A DNA stretch of 5,435 bases from assembly GCA_003235605.1 (NCBI GenBank), contig QJVU01000029.1, positions 1 through 5,435 on the forward strand. Reading direction: 5' to 3'. Positions 1-5,435 of this stretch are shown here, in pieces. The notes under the pieces were generated by a model that was given only the letters and a program-made list of their open reading frames with translations, did no database searches and had not been told where the DNA came from. The translations under genes were made by a program, and so were the position numbers. Source of the DNA: Planctomycetota bacterium. GTDB lineage: Bacteria; Planctomycetota; UBA1135; UBA2386. Position 1 is the first letter of the stretch, and every line of letters starts with the position of its first letter.

Positions 1-1636
1 GGGGCTTCAGGATCACGGAGTCGAAGTCCTCTGCAAAGGGAATGTCCGGAACGATCCGCAGCCGCATCGTGCCGTGCAGACCGTTCGACTGCACCTTGAC
101 GACGGAGGCGGTACCCCTTGCGTTATCCGCAATCTTCAGGACACCGTTCTCGATCGAAACACCGTTGCTGGGCAGCCCCTCGAACGTCACCTGGCCGACG
201 TTGGGTTCCACCACCCTGCCATTGGCATCAAGGCTGCGAACAACGACCTTGTCGACGCTGCCAGCCCGGTACACGACATCGGCCGGGATGACCTGGAGCC
301 GCACCGCCTTCCCCGCCGGGCCCGCGTCAGCCACGGCGGGTGCCGCTGCAGCCGTCACCGGGGTGGGGGTGCCGCCGAAACTGTAGAGACGGTCCGTCGT
401 GTGGACGTAGATCCTGCCGTTGGCAATGGCTGGCGCACCCAGGCAGTTGCCCTTGAGCTGCAGCATCTGCAGGATTCTCGGGCCCTTGTCATTGGGCTCG
501 ATGATGTAGAAGGAGCCATTGTTCATCGGCACGTAGAGCTTGCCGTCCCCGTAGGCTGGAGACGCATGGATCTGATCTGGGGCCAGCTTCTCGTGCCAGA
601 GTGGCCTGCCGGTGCCTGCATCCACGCAACAGAGTTCGCCGGAGTGCACCGTCTGGTAGATGCGGCTTCCAACCACCACGGGCGAGCTGGTGAACGCGCA
701 GAGGTCATTCCTCCAAACCTCACGGCCGGTGCCGCGCTGGATCGCCACCATGCGACCGATCGCCGATGAGTCGAGGTTCTCCTTGCCGTGGACTGCTATG
801 ACCTTGTCCTTGTAGACAACCGGACTCATGCTGAGCCCGCCGATCGACATCTGAAACCGCCAGACAGGGTCGCCGGTCCTGGTGTCGACGCAGACCAGGT
901 GACCGCCACCCAGACCCGCATAGAGGACGGTTCGGTCGCCCTCTCGGTCGACGACCGGAAAGCTGAAAGAGCTGTCCTTGGGCGGTCCCCCCGGCGTCGA
1001 ACTCCACACCGATCTTCCAGTCTTCTTGTCGAAAGCGAAGAAACGGTCGCGGGCAGGTCCTTGGGCACCCCATGCCGAGTTCACAACGTGCACGATCGCC
1101 AGATCCTCCACGACGAGGGGCGCTCCGGTGCGTCCGTTCGGGAAAGTCAGCCGTCCGAACTCAGACATCATGGAGTGCTGCCACAACAGCCCCCCGTCAG
1201 CGGTGAAACAGCTGAGCAGGCCCGCACTGCTGAGACACAGCACGTTGCCAGTCTCCGCGTCGATGGTGGGGCTGCCGATGCTGTAGCGGTAGTAGACCAC
1301 ATCGCTAAGGAAGTCCGTGAAGCGGTGCTCCCAGATCCGTCTGCCCGTGCCTTCGTCCAGACAGGCCAGTATCTCCTGAAGCTCTGATCGCTCGCCTTCG
1401 TATCCGAGACAGTAGACACGGCCTCCGGCCACCACCGGTGTGCCACGCCCGGCAAGCTTGTAGGTCCAACCACTACCAAGCTCCACCCGCGCGGGGAGGT
1501 TCCTTTCGGGAGAAGTGCCATTCTGCATCGGGCCGCGCCAGCTCAGCCAGCCTTGCGTGCTCTCTTGGGCAGTGGTGCAGGCTGCCAGCGACAGACACAG
1601 CGCTGTGACAGTAGCGAGGGTCTTTGGCTTCATCAT
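1..1636 (-). CDS. PQQ-like beta-propeller lipoprotein with C-terminal Ig-like domain (3' end outside window)
   Basis: Reading the minus strand from ATG at 1636 gives 545 codons with no stop, running off base 1. An N-terminal export signal (MMKPKTLATVTALCLSLAAC) ends in a lipobox L-A-A-C, so Cys20 is a likely lipidation site; Thr at +2 would not predict inner-membrane retention by the E. coli rule. The family motif W-x-x-W-R-G-P-x-x-N-G lies at about residues 30-40. Propeller blades of the type 'x-D-x-x-T-G-x-x-x-W' recur near residues 92-102, 143-152, 202-211, 250-259, 299-308 and 338-347, and the propeller ends near residue 421. An Ala/Pro-rich linker (421-444) leads to an Ig-like/bacterial-Ig-type domain (about 445-530), then P-F-A-E-D-F-D-S begins a further domain cut by the window edge. 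No good Shine-Dalgarno sequence precedes the start; a second ATG follows directly. Such proteins are often auto-labelled BamB or quinoprotein, but I see no proof of PQQ binding or catalysis. Substrate is unknown. It is divergent from the TonB-dependent receptor. Confidence 0.9.
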   Translation of the reverse strand, partial: MMKPKTLATVTALCLSLAACTTAQESTQGWLSWRGPMQNGTSPERNLPARVELGSGWTYKLAGRGTPVVAGGRVYCLGYEGERSELQEILACLDEGTGRRIWEHRFTDFLSDVVYYRYSIGSPTIDAETGNVLCLSSAGLLSCFTADGGLLWQHSMMSEFGRLTFPNGRTGAPLVVEDLAIVHVVNSAWGAQGPARDRFFAFDKKTGRSVWSSTPGGPPKDSSFSFPVVDREGDRTVLYAGLGGGHLVCVDTRTGDPVWRFQMSIGGLSMSPVVYKDKVIAVHGKENLDSSAIGRMVAIQRGTGREVWRNDLCAFTSSPVVVGSRIYQTVHSGELCCVDAGTGRPLWHEKLAPDQIHASPAYGDGKLYVPMNNGSFYIIEPNDKGPRILQMLQLKGNCLGAPAIANGRIYVHTTDRLYSFGGTPTPVTAAAAPAVADAGPAGKAVRLQVIPADVVYRAGSVDKVVVRSLDANGRVVEPNVGQVTFEGLPSNGVSIENGVLKIADNARGTASVVKVQSNGLHGTMRLRIVPDIPFAEDFDSVILKP

Positions 1637-1660
1637 GTGTTGGTCGGCGGAGGAGGGTGG

Positions 1661-1666
1661 AGTATA
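1661..1666 (-). promoter_or_regulatory. candidate -10 box for the propeller lipoprotein gene
   Basis: The minus strand reads TATACT, five of six matches to the sigma-70 consensus TATAAT, 24 bases upstream of the ATG at 1636, leaving a short leader. No good -35 lies at the usual 16-18 bp spacing. TTGTCA (1691-1696, minus strand) resembles a -35 but is 24 bp away, which is too far. The call rests on the -10 match alone. Confidence 0.3.
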
Positions 1667-1793
1667 GCCAGCAACCCGCACCCGGCAGGGTGACAATTTG
1701 CCCACTCCAATTCCATGCTGTGCCTCGCGGCCGCGATGCGGGCTGCGTATGCTGCGCCCCCCTTGCCGTAGAGCGAAGCCTCGGCGCTTATTC

Positions 1794-1798
1794 AAAGG
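1794..1798 (+). promoter_or_regulatory. weak ribosome binding site for the TonB-dependent receptor
   Basis: AAAGG lies seven bases before the ATG at 1806. It is a weak Shine-Dalgarno match, but its spacing and the signal peptide that follows support 1806 over the in-frame TTG at 1698. A second ATG at 1809 is an equally possible start and differs by one residue. Confidence 0.4.
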
Positions 1799-1805
1799 CC
1801 CCTTG

Positions 1806-3905
1806 ATGATGCAGAGACTGATCGCGGTGGCAGCCGCAGCGGTCCTCGTGCCACCCTGCGCAGCACAGGTTGTAACAACAAAGCCCTTCATCGTCACGGC
1901 GCGCAAGTGGGAGGAGCCCTGGTTCGAAGTGCCCCAGAGCATCAGCTCGATAACCGAGGATGAGATCCGGGATGCCGGTCTGGACAGCGTCAAGGAGGCC
2001 GCGCGCTACGTCCCCAACGTACTGATCACCGAGTTCTCGTCACGGCGGCTGAGCTTCCCCTTTGTTCGCGGCGTCGGCTCGGGGCAGGGCGACCCGGCGG
2101 TGGCCACGTTTGTCGACGGTGTCCCCCAGCTCCAGGTCAGCAGCACGAATCTGCCCTTGCTCGATGTAGAACGCGTCGAGTTCCTGCGGGGGCCGAGTGG
2201 GTCGCTCTACGGCCGGAACACGCTGGGCGGCGCGATCAGCATCACCACCAGGATTCCCCCCAACACTGTGCAGTACGGCGCCGACGTGACGGTCGGCAAC
2301 TTCGGCCTGGAGGACTATCGGTTCTCGTTTTCCACGCCAGTCGAGAAAGACAAGCTGCTGTTCAGCGCCTCCGGACTCTACTCCAGTCGGGATGGCTACA
2401 CGAAGAACGACTTCACCGGCCACGATGTCGACTTCAGGGACAGCTGGTTCGGCCGCACTCAGCTTGTGTGGATACCGGACGCAGACAACCAGGTCCGTCT
2501 CACTGTGTACGGAGAGAGCGCCCACGACGGCGGCTTCGTTCTCTCCGATCTCGGCGGACTGCGGGCACGTCCCAACCGCATCAACCAGGACTTCGAAGGT
2601 CGCGTCGACCGCGACCTGATCTCCACGGCGGTGACATGGAACCGCCATGCAGAGGGCAACGACCTTACGTCGATTACGGCGTTCCAGCACTGGGAGATCG
2701 AAGAGAAGAGCGACTTCGATTTCTCCCCCATCGACGGGATCCGGCGCGAGACCGAGGCCCACGAGACCTACTTCAGTCAGGAGCTGCGCTTGTCCTCTCC
2801 GCACGACGACGAGATCCCCATCGAGGAAGGCGTGACGCTGCGGTGGCTCATTGGCGCGAGCGGTTTCTACAGCGAGTCCTCGGACACGGCAGCCAACGAC
2901 TTCCGCCCCGGCGGCGCCGGTATCCTGTTCCCCCCGGCACAGGTGGGGCGGGACAGGGCACGCGGCGACTTCGACTCGTACTCGGTGGCGGTCTTCGGGC
3001 AGGCAACCCTGACCGTTGCGGACCAGTGGGATCTGACCGGGGCACTTCGCTACGAGTACGAGTCCAAGAACGCGGACATCGACCGGACGTTCACGACTGG
3101 GGGCATGACCATACCGACATCCAGCTCGGAGCCGAGCGAGAACTTCGATGAGTGGCTGCCGCGCGCCAGCATCGCGTATCGGTGGTCCGAGGACCTGATG
3201 ACCTATGTCCAGGTGGCGCGGGGTTTCAAGGCTGGCGGTTTCAACCTCACTGCACCCCCCGGAAACGAGACGTTCCGGCCCGAGAAGAGCTGGAGCTACG
3301 AGGTCGGCACAAAGGCGAGGTTCTTCAAGGACAAGCTGGACCTCACAGTCGCCTGGTTCTTCATCGACTGGGACGATATGCAGCTCAGCCAGTTCAATGC
3401 AACGACCGGTGGCTTCGTAGTCAACGCCGGCGCGTCGGACAGCACGGGGGCGGAGCTAGAGGTCACCACCAGGCCGATCGATCCCGTGGAGATCTTCGGT
3501 GGAGTCGGCGTCGTGGATACCGAGTTCAAGCGTTTTACCGACCAGTTCGGGCAGGACGTCTCCGGCGACAACCTACCGTTCGCTCCGGACTGGACAGCGA
3601 ACGCGGGCTCGCAGCTCACCTTGGAAGTGGCCAAGGACCTCCACCTGTACGCACGGGCCGAGTACTTCTACGTCGGCACCTTCTACTACGACGCGGGCAA
3701 CCGTGCCGGCGAGAACTACGATCTGGCCAACTTCCGCCTCGGCTGCGGCGGCAAGCAGTGGCGCGTCGATGCATGGCTGAGCAACGCGTTCGACGAGAAC
3801 TACATTCCGGTGGCGTTCCAGCCCAACCCGGCCGACCCGAGCCAGTTCGTAGGCGAGAGCGCGGCGCCCCGCACTTACGGGTTCACCGTCAAGCTGACGT
3901 TCTGA
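1806..3905 (+). CDS. TonB-dependent outer-membrane receptor
   Basis: This 699-aa protein is predicted to import a ligand across the outer membrane using TonB-ExbB-ExbD energy. A signal peptide (residues 1-20) ends at C-A-A before Gln21. A TonB-box-like segment, K-P-F-I-V-T-A-R-K, is at residues 26-34. The plug domain (about 36-150) contains F-V-R-G-V (86-90), F-V-D-G-V (102-106) and the hallmark V-E-R-V-E-F-L-R-G-P-x-x-x-L-Y-G-R-N-T-x-G-G-A (121-143). The rest is the 22-strand beta-barrel, with the conserved Y-x-x-x-A-R-G-F-K-A-G-G-F-N segment near residues 467-480 and 'E-V-G-T-K-A-R-F' near 500. The C-terminus V-K-L-T-F ends in Phe, the usual Omp-assembly signal. Length is typical; there is no extra N-terminal signalling domain or carboxypeptidase-like domain, so FecA-type sigma signalling is not indicated. 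Start 1806 was chosen because the signal peptide begins there. Its stop is nine bases from the convergent propeller gene's stop. Ligand is unknown; siderophore, cobalamin, other metal chelate or glycan are all possible. Confidence 0.96.
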   Translation: MMQRLIAVAAAAVLVPPCAAQVVTTKPFIVTARKWEEPWFEVPQSISSITEDEIRDAGLDSVKEAARYVPNVLITEFSSRRLSFPFVRGVGSGQGDPAVATFVDGVPQLQVSSTNLPLLDVERVEFLRGPSGSLYGRNTLGGAISITTRIPPNTVQYGADVTVGNFGLEDYRFSFSTPVEKDKLLFSASGLYSSRDGYTKNDFTGHDVDFRDSWFGRTQLVWIPDADNQVRLTVYGESAHDGGFVLSDLGGLRARPNRINQDFEGRVDRDLISTAVTWNRHAEGNDLTSITAFQHWEIEEKSDFDFSPIDGIRRETEAHETYFSQELRLSSPHDDEIPIEEGVTLRWLIGASGFYSESSDTAANDFRPGGAGILFPPAQVGRDRARGDFDSYSVAVFGQATLTVADQWDLTGALRYEYESKNADIDRTFTTGGMTIPTSSSEPSENFDEWLPRASIAYRWSEDLMTYVQVARGFKAGGFNLTAPPGNETFRPEKSWSYEVGTKARFFKDKLDLTVAWFFIDWDDMQLSQFNATTGGFVVNAGASDSTGAELEVTTRPIDPVEIFGGVGVVDTEFKRFTDQFGQDVSGDNLPFAPDWTANAGSQLTLEVAKDLHLYARAEYFYVGTFYYDAGNRAGENYDLANFRLGCGGKQWRVDAWLSNAFDENYIPVAFQPNPADPSQFVGESAAPRTYGFTVKLTF

Positions 3906-3914
3906 CTACTCTGA

Positions 3915-5321
3915 TCACCCGCCAATACAGAACAACCTCGAGTTCGTTCGGATGAACAGGTTGTTGTGGGCGACCACGATACATGACCGGATCAGGTCGT
4001 CATCGAGGTCGTCACCCATCAGGGCACGGTGAAGGATCTTGCCGTTCTCCGTTTCCACGACAACAGCTTCACCATTGTGGTTCAGGCAATAGACCTTGCC
4101 GTCTGCCACGGTCGGGGACGCGCGCCACAGGGACTCATTCGGCATGGCAACTGACCACATGATTTCGCCGTCCTTGGCACGAACCTTCGACAAAGCAGAG
4201 CGCATGTCGCTCAGGACGTAGAAGTATCCATCACAGAACGCCGGCGTGGGCACGTCGCTCGAGACCGGGTTTCGACGTCCCGCGCTCCGCCACACCAGTG
4301 CGCTCTCGTCAGCTTTGTCTCCCTCCTTGCCACCGAGCCGGATCGCATAGGCCGGTGCCCGCTTTGGCGCGCACACCAGCGCCACGCTGCCACCCACCAC
4401 GACCGTCGGCACCAACCGCCAGTCCCGCTGGCGGTGACCCTCGTTCCAAGTGCCCCAGCGCCAGAGCTCCGTGCCGGTCGCCGGGTCATGGGAGGTCAGG
4501 ACATCGCCGCCGGCCAGCAGCAGTTCCTTGCGACCCTTCCCGTCGACCAGGGGAACTGCAGTCGTGTAGGACTCGAGAGACTCCCTTCTGGCCGGAGATG
4601 ACCGCACATGTCTGTAGATCGACTTGCCCGTACTGGCGTCGATCGCGAGCAAGAACGACTCGATCTTCTTCCGTGGGGCAGATCCCGGTTCTTGGTCACG
4701 CCGTCCTGACCGGCGCCCGGACCTTCGGCCAACGGGCTCATCGCGTTGCAGGACCGGGAGGAATACTCGGCCGTCCCACATTGTCGGGCTGGCCGAGAAG
4801 GTCCACTGGAACGCGAAGCTGCCATAGTCCTTCTGGATGTTCCGCCGCCATAGCTCCTTGCCTTCATGGTCATAGGCCACGAGGTCGCCATTGCCAAAGA
4901 AGAAGACGACCCTCTCCCTGTCGCCGGTTGGCGACGGAGAGGCATAGTTCGACCTGGCGCGTTCACGCGCGACGACCGAGCCGCGGCCGCCGGTATAGCC
5001 ACTCCCGGCGTCCTTCTTCCACAGCAAGCTGCCGTCCCTGCGGTCAAGGCACATGGCTACCAAGTGCTCCCGCTCGGTGTCCACCGAAGTCAGAAAGACG
5101 CGGTCGCCGACAACGATGGGTGTCGAGGCGGCCGGACCCGGGAGCGTGACCTTCCAACGGACCTGCTTTCTCTGGCTGAACTCGAGCGGCAGGTCCGTTG
5201 CCGTGGTCGAGCCGTTGTGGTTAGGTCCTCGCCAGTTGGGCCAGTCCTGCGCAACGCCAGGCGCGACTGCCAGCAGTGCGAAAGACAGTGACAAGGACGA
5301 ACGAGCGGGGATGGTGCTCAT
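3915..5321 (-). CDS. secreted PQQ-binding-like beta-propeller repeat protein
   Basis: This 468-aa protein has a Sec signal peptide (about residues 1-25, cleavage near G-V-A-Q/D-W) and then W-P-N-W-R-G-P-N-H-N-G (27-37). The segment P-G-P-A-A-S-T-P-I-V-V-G-D-R-V-F (61-76) and the C-terminal N-N-L-F-I-R-T-N-S-R-L-F-C-I-G (453-467) match a propeller family I know from Planctomycetota and Verrucomicrobiota. Blade-like repeats occur near 88-101, 147-158, 224-236, 275-287, 326-344, 377-389 and 420-431, about seven blades, so the propeller fills nearly the whole protein. It should be periplasmic or secreted. The reaction is unknown; I see no dehydrogenase active-site signature or haem motif, and the BamB label often given to such proteins is not supported. 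Oddity: residues 198-209 are a GRRS/GRRS/GRRD repeat in a basic insertion. The start is supported by GGAG six bases upstream. It overlaps the upstream gene by ATGA, indicating translational coupling, and is convergent with the receptor. Confidence 0.94.
   Translation of the reverse strand: MSTIPARSSLSLSFALLAVAPGVAQDWPNWRGPNHNGSTTATDLPLEFSQRKQVRWKVTLPGPAASTPIVVGDRVFLTSVDTEREHLVAMCLDRRDGSLLWKKDAGSGYTGGRGSVVARERARSNYASPSPTGDRERVVFFFGNGDLVAYDHEGKELWRRNIQKDYGSFAFQWTFSASPTMWDGRVFLPVLQRDEPVGRRSGRRSGRRDQEPGSAPRKKIESFLLAIDASTGKSIYRHVRSSPARRESLESYTTAVPLVDGKGRKELLLAGGDVLTSHDPATGTELWRWGTWNEGHRQRDWRLVPTVVVGGSVALVCAPKRAPAYAIRLGGKEGDKADESALVWRSAGRRNPVSSDVPTPAFCDGYFYVLSDMRSALSKVRAKDGEIMWSVAMPNESLWRASPTVADGKVYCLNHNGEAVVVETENGKILHRALMGDDLDDDLIRSCIVVAHNNLFIRTNSRLFCIGG
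3931..3965. repeat. inverted repeat (possible mRNA hairpin) at the convergent gene junction
   Basis: AACAACCT (3931-3938) pairs exactly with AGGTTGTT (3958-3965). Inside it GTTC (3942-3945) pairs with GAAC (3954-3957), leaving a three-base bulge and an eight-base loop. It starts 26 bases after the receptor stop, so it could form at the 3' end of the receptor mRNA. It also lies in the last codons of the minus-strand propeller gene. Neither side has a clear U-tract, so it is not a canonical intrinsic terminator; stabilisation of the 3' end or coincidence within coding sequence remain possible. Confidence 0.5.
4695..4730 (-). repeat. in-frame tandem repeat encoding GRRS-GRRS-GRRD
   Basis: Three 12-base units (4719-4730, 4707-4718, 4695-4706) encode Gly-Arg-Arg-Ser/Asp at residues 198-209 of the propeller protein. 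The units use different codons: GGC CGA AGG TCC, GGG CGC CGG TCA, GGA CGG CGT GAC. The repeat is therefore clear in the protein but much diverged in DNA. It sits in a basic, probably exposed insertion (about 195-219) between blades. Confidence 0.75.
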
Positions 5322-5435
5322 CGTGATCTCCGAACGGGATGACCGGGCAGGGCAGTGGACTTGTCTCCCAAGACGATCCTCAGGGCATCCGTTACTTTCA
5401 CCGCCTCGTCGGTGGCAGTAATGCCGGTCAGCATG
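5318..5435 (-). CDS. C-terminal fragment of unidentified upstream gene (5' end outside window)
   Basis: One minus-strand frame is open from base 5434 to a TGA at 5318-5320, giving 38 residues: it begins M-L-T-G-I-T-A-T-D-E-A-V-K-V-T-D-A-L and ends G-H-P-V-R-R-S-R. Codons show a purine-rich first position and G/C-rich third position, as in the neighbouring genes. The stop overlaps the next gene's start in the arrangement ATGA, a typical operon junction. The piece is mixed acidic and hydrophobic, probably helical, with a basic tail; I do not recognise the family and see no motif. The ATG at the very edge (5432-5434) is probably an internal Met, but a 38-aa peptide starting there cannot be excluded. 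It is expected to be co-transcribed with the secreted propeller protein. Confidence 0.6.
   Translation of the reverse strand, partial: MLTGITATDEAVKVTDALRIVLGDKSTALPGHPVRRSR
5328..5331 (-). promoter_or_regulatory. ribosome binding site of the secreted propeller gene
   Basis: GGAG on the minus strand, six bases upstream of the ATG at 5321, is a well-spaced Shine-Dalgarno core. It lies within the last codons of the upstream gene, as expected for a coupled operon pair. It supports 5321 as the true start. Confidence 0.65.

Larger units (their letters stand above)
1637..1805. promoter_or_regulatory. divergent intergenic region between propeller lipoprotein and TonB-dependent receptor
   Basis: These 169 bases separate two divergently transcribed genes and must hold at least the minus-strand promoter and probably the receptor promoter. 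A TATACT hexamer on the minus strand (1661-1666) is the best -10 candidate. On the plus strand only a weak pair is visible: GTGACA at 1690-1695 and CATGCT at 1714-1719, 18 bases apart. I see no convincing Fur box, riboswitch or strong operator palindrome; the CGCGGCCGCG palindrome near 1725-1734 is probably just GC-rich sequence. Confidence 0.5.

Noticed and set aside
626..631. Adjacent cysteines (Cys336-Cys337) in the propeller lipoprotein as the vicinal disulfide of PQQ alcohol dehydrogenases
   Set aside because: They lie in an ordinary blade strand (G-E-L-C-C-V-D-A-G-T-G) where Cys is common in this family, and the surrounding dehydrogenase motifs are absent.
74..1387. Long plus-strand open frames at 74-769 and 788-1387
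   Set aside because: They lie antisense to the uninterrupted minus-strand propeller gene and encode His/Arg/Asp-rich sequence with no recognisable domain; they are shadows of GC-rich coding DNA.
1..1636. A frameshifted or broken propeller gene at the left end
   Set aside because: Manual translation of the minus strand from 1636 to base 1 is open throughout; the gene only lacks its 3' end because of the window boundary.
1725..1734. CGCGGCCGCG palindrome in the divergent region as an operator
   Set aside because: Short GC-only palindromes are expected by chance in GC-rich DNA, and no second copy or flanking conserved bases are seen.
1698..1805. Upstream in-frame TTG at 1698 as start of the receptor, adding 36 residues
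   Set aside because: The extension is rich in Cys, Pro and Arg and would bury the clear signal peptide that begins at the ATG at 1806.
2040..2804. 254-codon minus-strand open frame inside the receptor
   Set aside because: It is antisense to the conserved plug and barrel segments of the TonB-dependent receptor and has no export signal or known motif.
3915..5321. Annotation of the propeller proteins as BamB, the outer-membrane assembly factor
   Set aside because: The resemblance is the generic eight-stranded or seven-bladed PQQ-like repeat; the W-x-x-W-R-G-P start and the C-terminal signature belong to a different, poorly characterised family, and no other Bam gene is adjacent.

Overview
The window is GC-rich, densely coding bacterial DNA from a Gram-negative (diderm) organism: it encodes an outer-membrane TonB-dependent receptor and two exported PQQ-like beta-propeller proteins. 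Both propeller proteins carry the N-terminal signature W-x-x-W-R-G-P-x-x-N-G shortly after the export signal. That signature, together with the long family-typical stretches of the second protein, is common in Planctomycetota and Verrucomicrobiota, so I tentatively infer a PVC-group bacterium, most likely a planctomycete. This is recall of families, not a search result.

Layout. (1) 1-1636, minus strand: a PQQ-like propeller lipoprotein with a C-terminal Ig-like domain; its 3' end lies beyond base 1. (2) 1637-1805: a 169-bp divergent intergenic region, the only sizeable non-coding stretch. (3) 1806-3905, plus strand: a complete 699-aa TonB-dependent receptor. (4) 3906-3914: a 9-bp gap between convergent stop codons, followed by an inverted repeat at 3931-3965. 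(5) 3915-5321, minus strand: a complete 468-aa secreted PQQ-like propeller protein with an unusual arginine-rich GRRS repeat. (6) 5318-5435, minus strand: the last 38 codons of an unidentified upstream gene, whose stop overlaps the start of (5) in an ATGA junction.

How they may work together. The receptor would import a scarce ligand (for example a metal chelate, cofactor or glycan) across the outer membrane with TonB energy. The propeller proteins would sit in the periplasm or on a membrane. Neither shows convincing catalytic features of a PQQ dehydrogenase, so binding or scaffolding roles are as likely as catalysis. The receptor has its own strand and is probably transcribed divergently from gene (1); gene (5) belongs to a minus-strand operon entering from the right edge. 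A functional link among them is inference from proximity only.

I saw no tRNA, rRNA, CRISPR array, transposase or phage gene. The content is mostly ordinary for this kind of genome. The points worth a second look are the propeller/receptor/propeller arrangement, the GRRS repeat, the cut multidomain C-terminus of the first gene, and the hairpin at the convergent junction.
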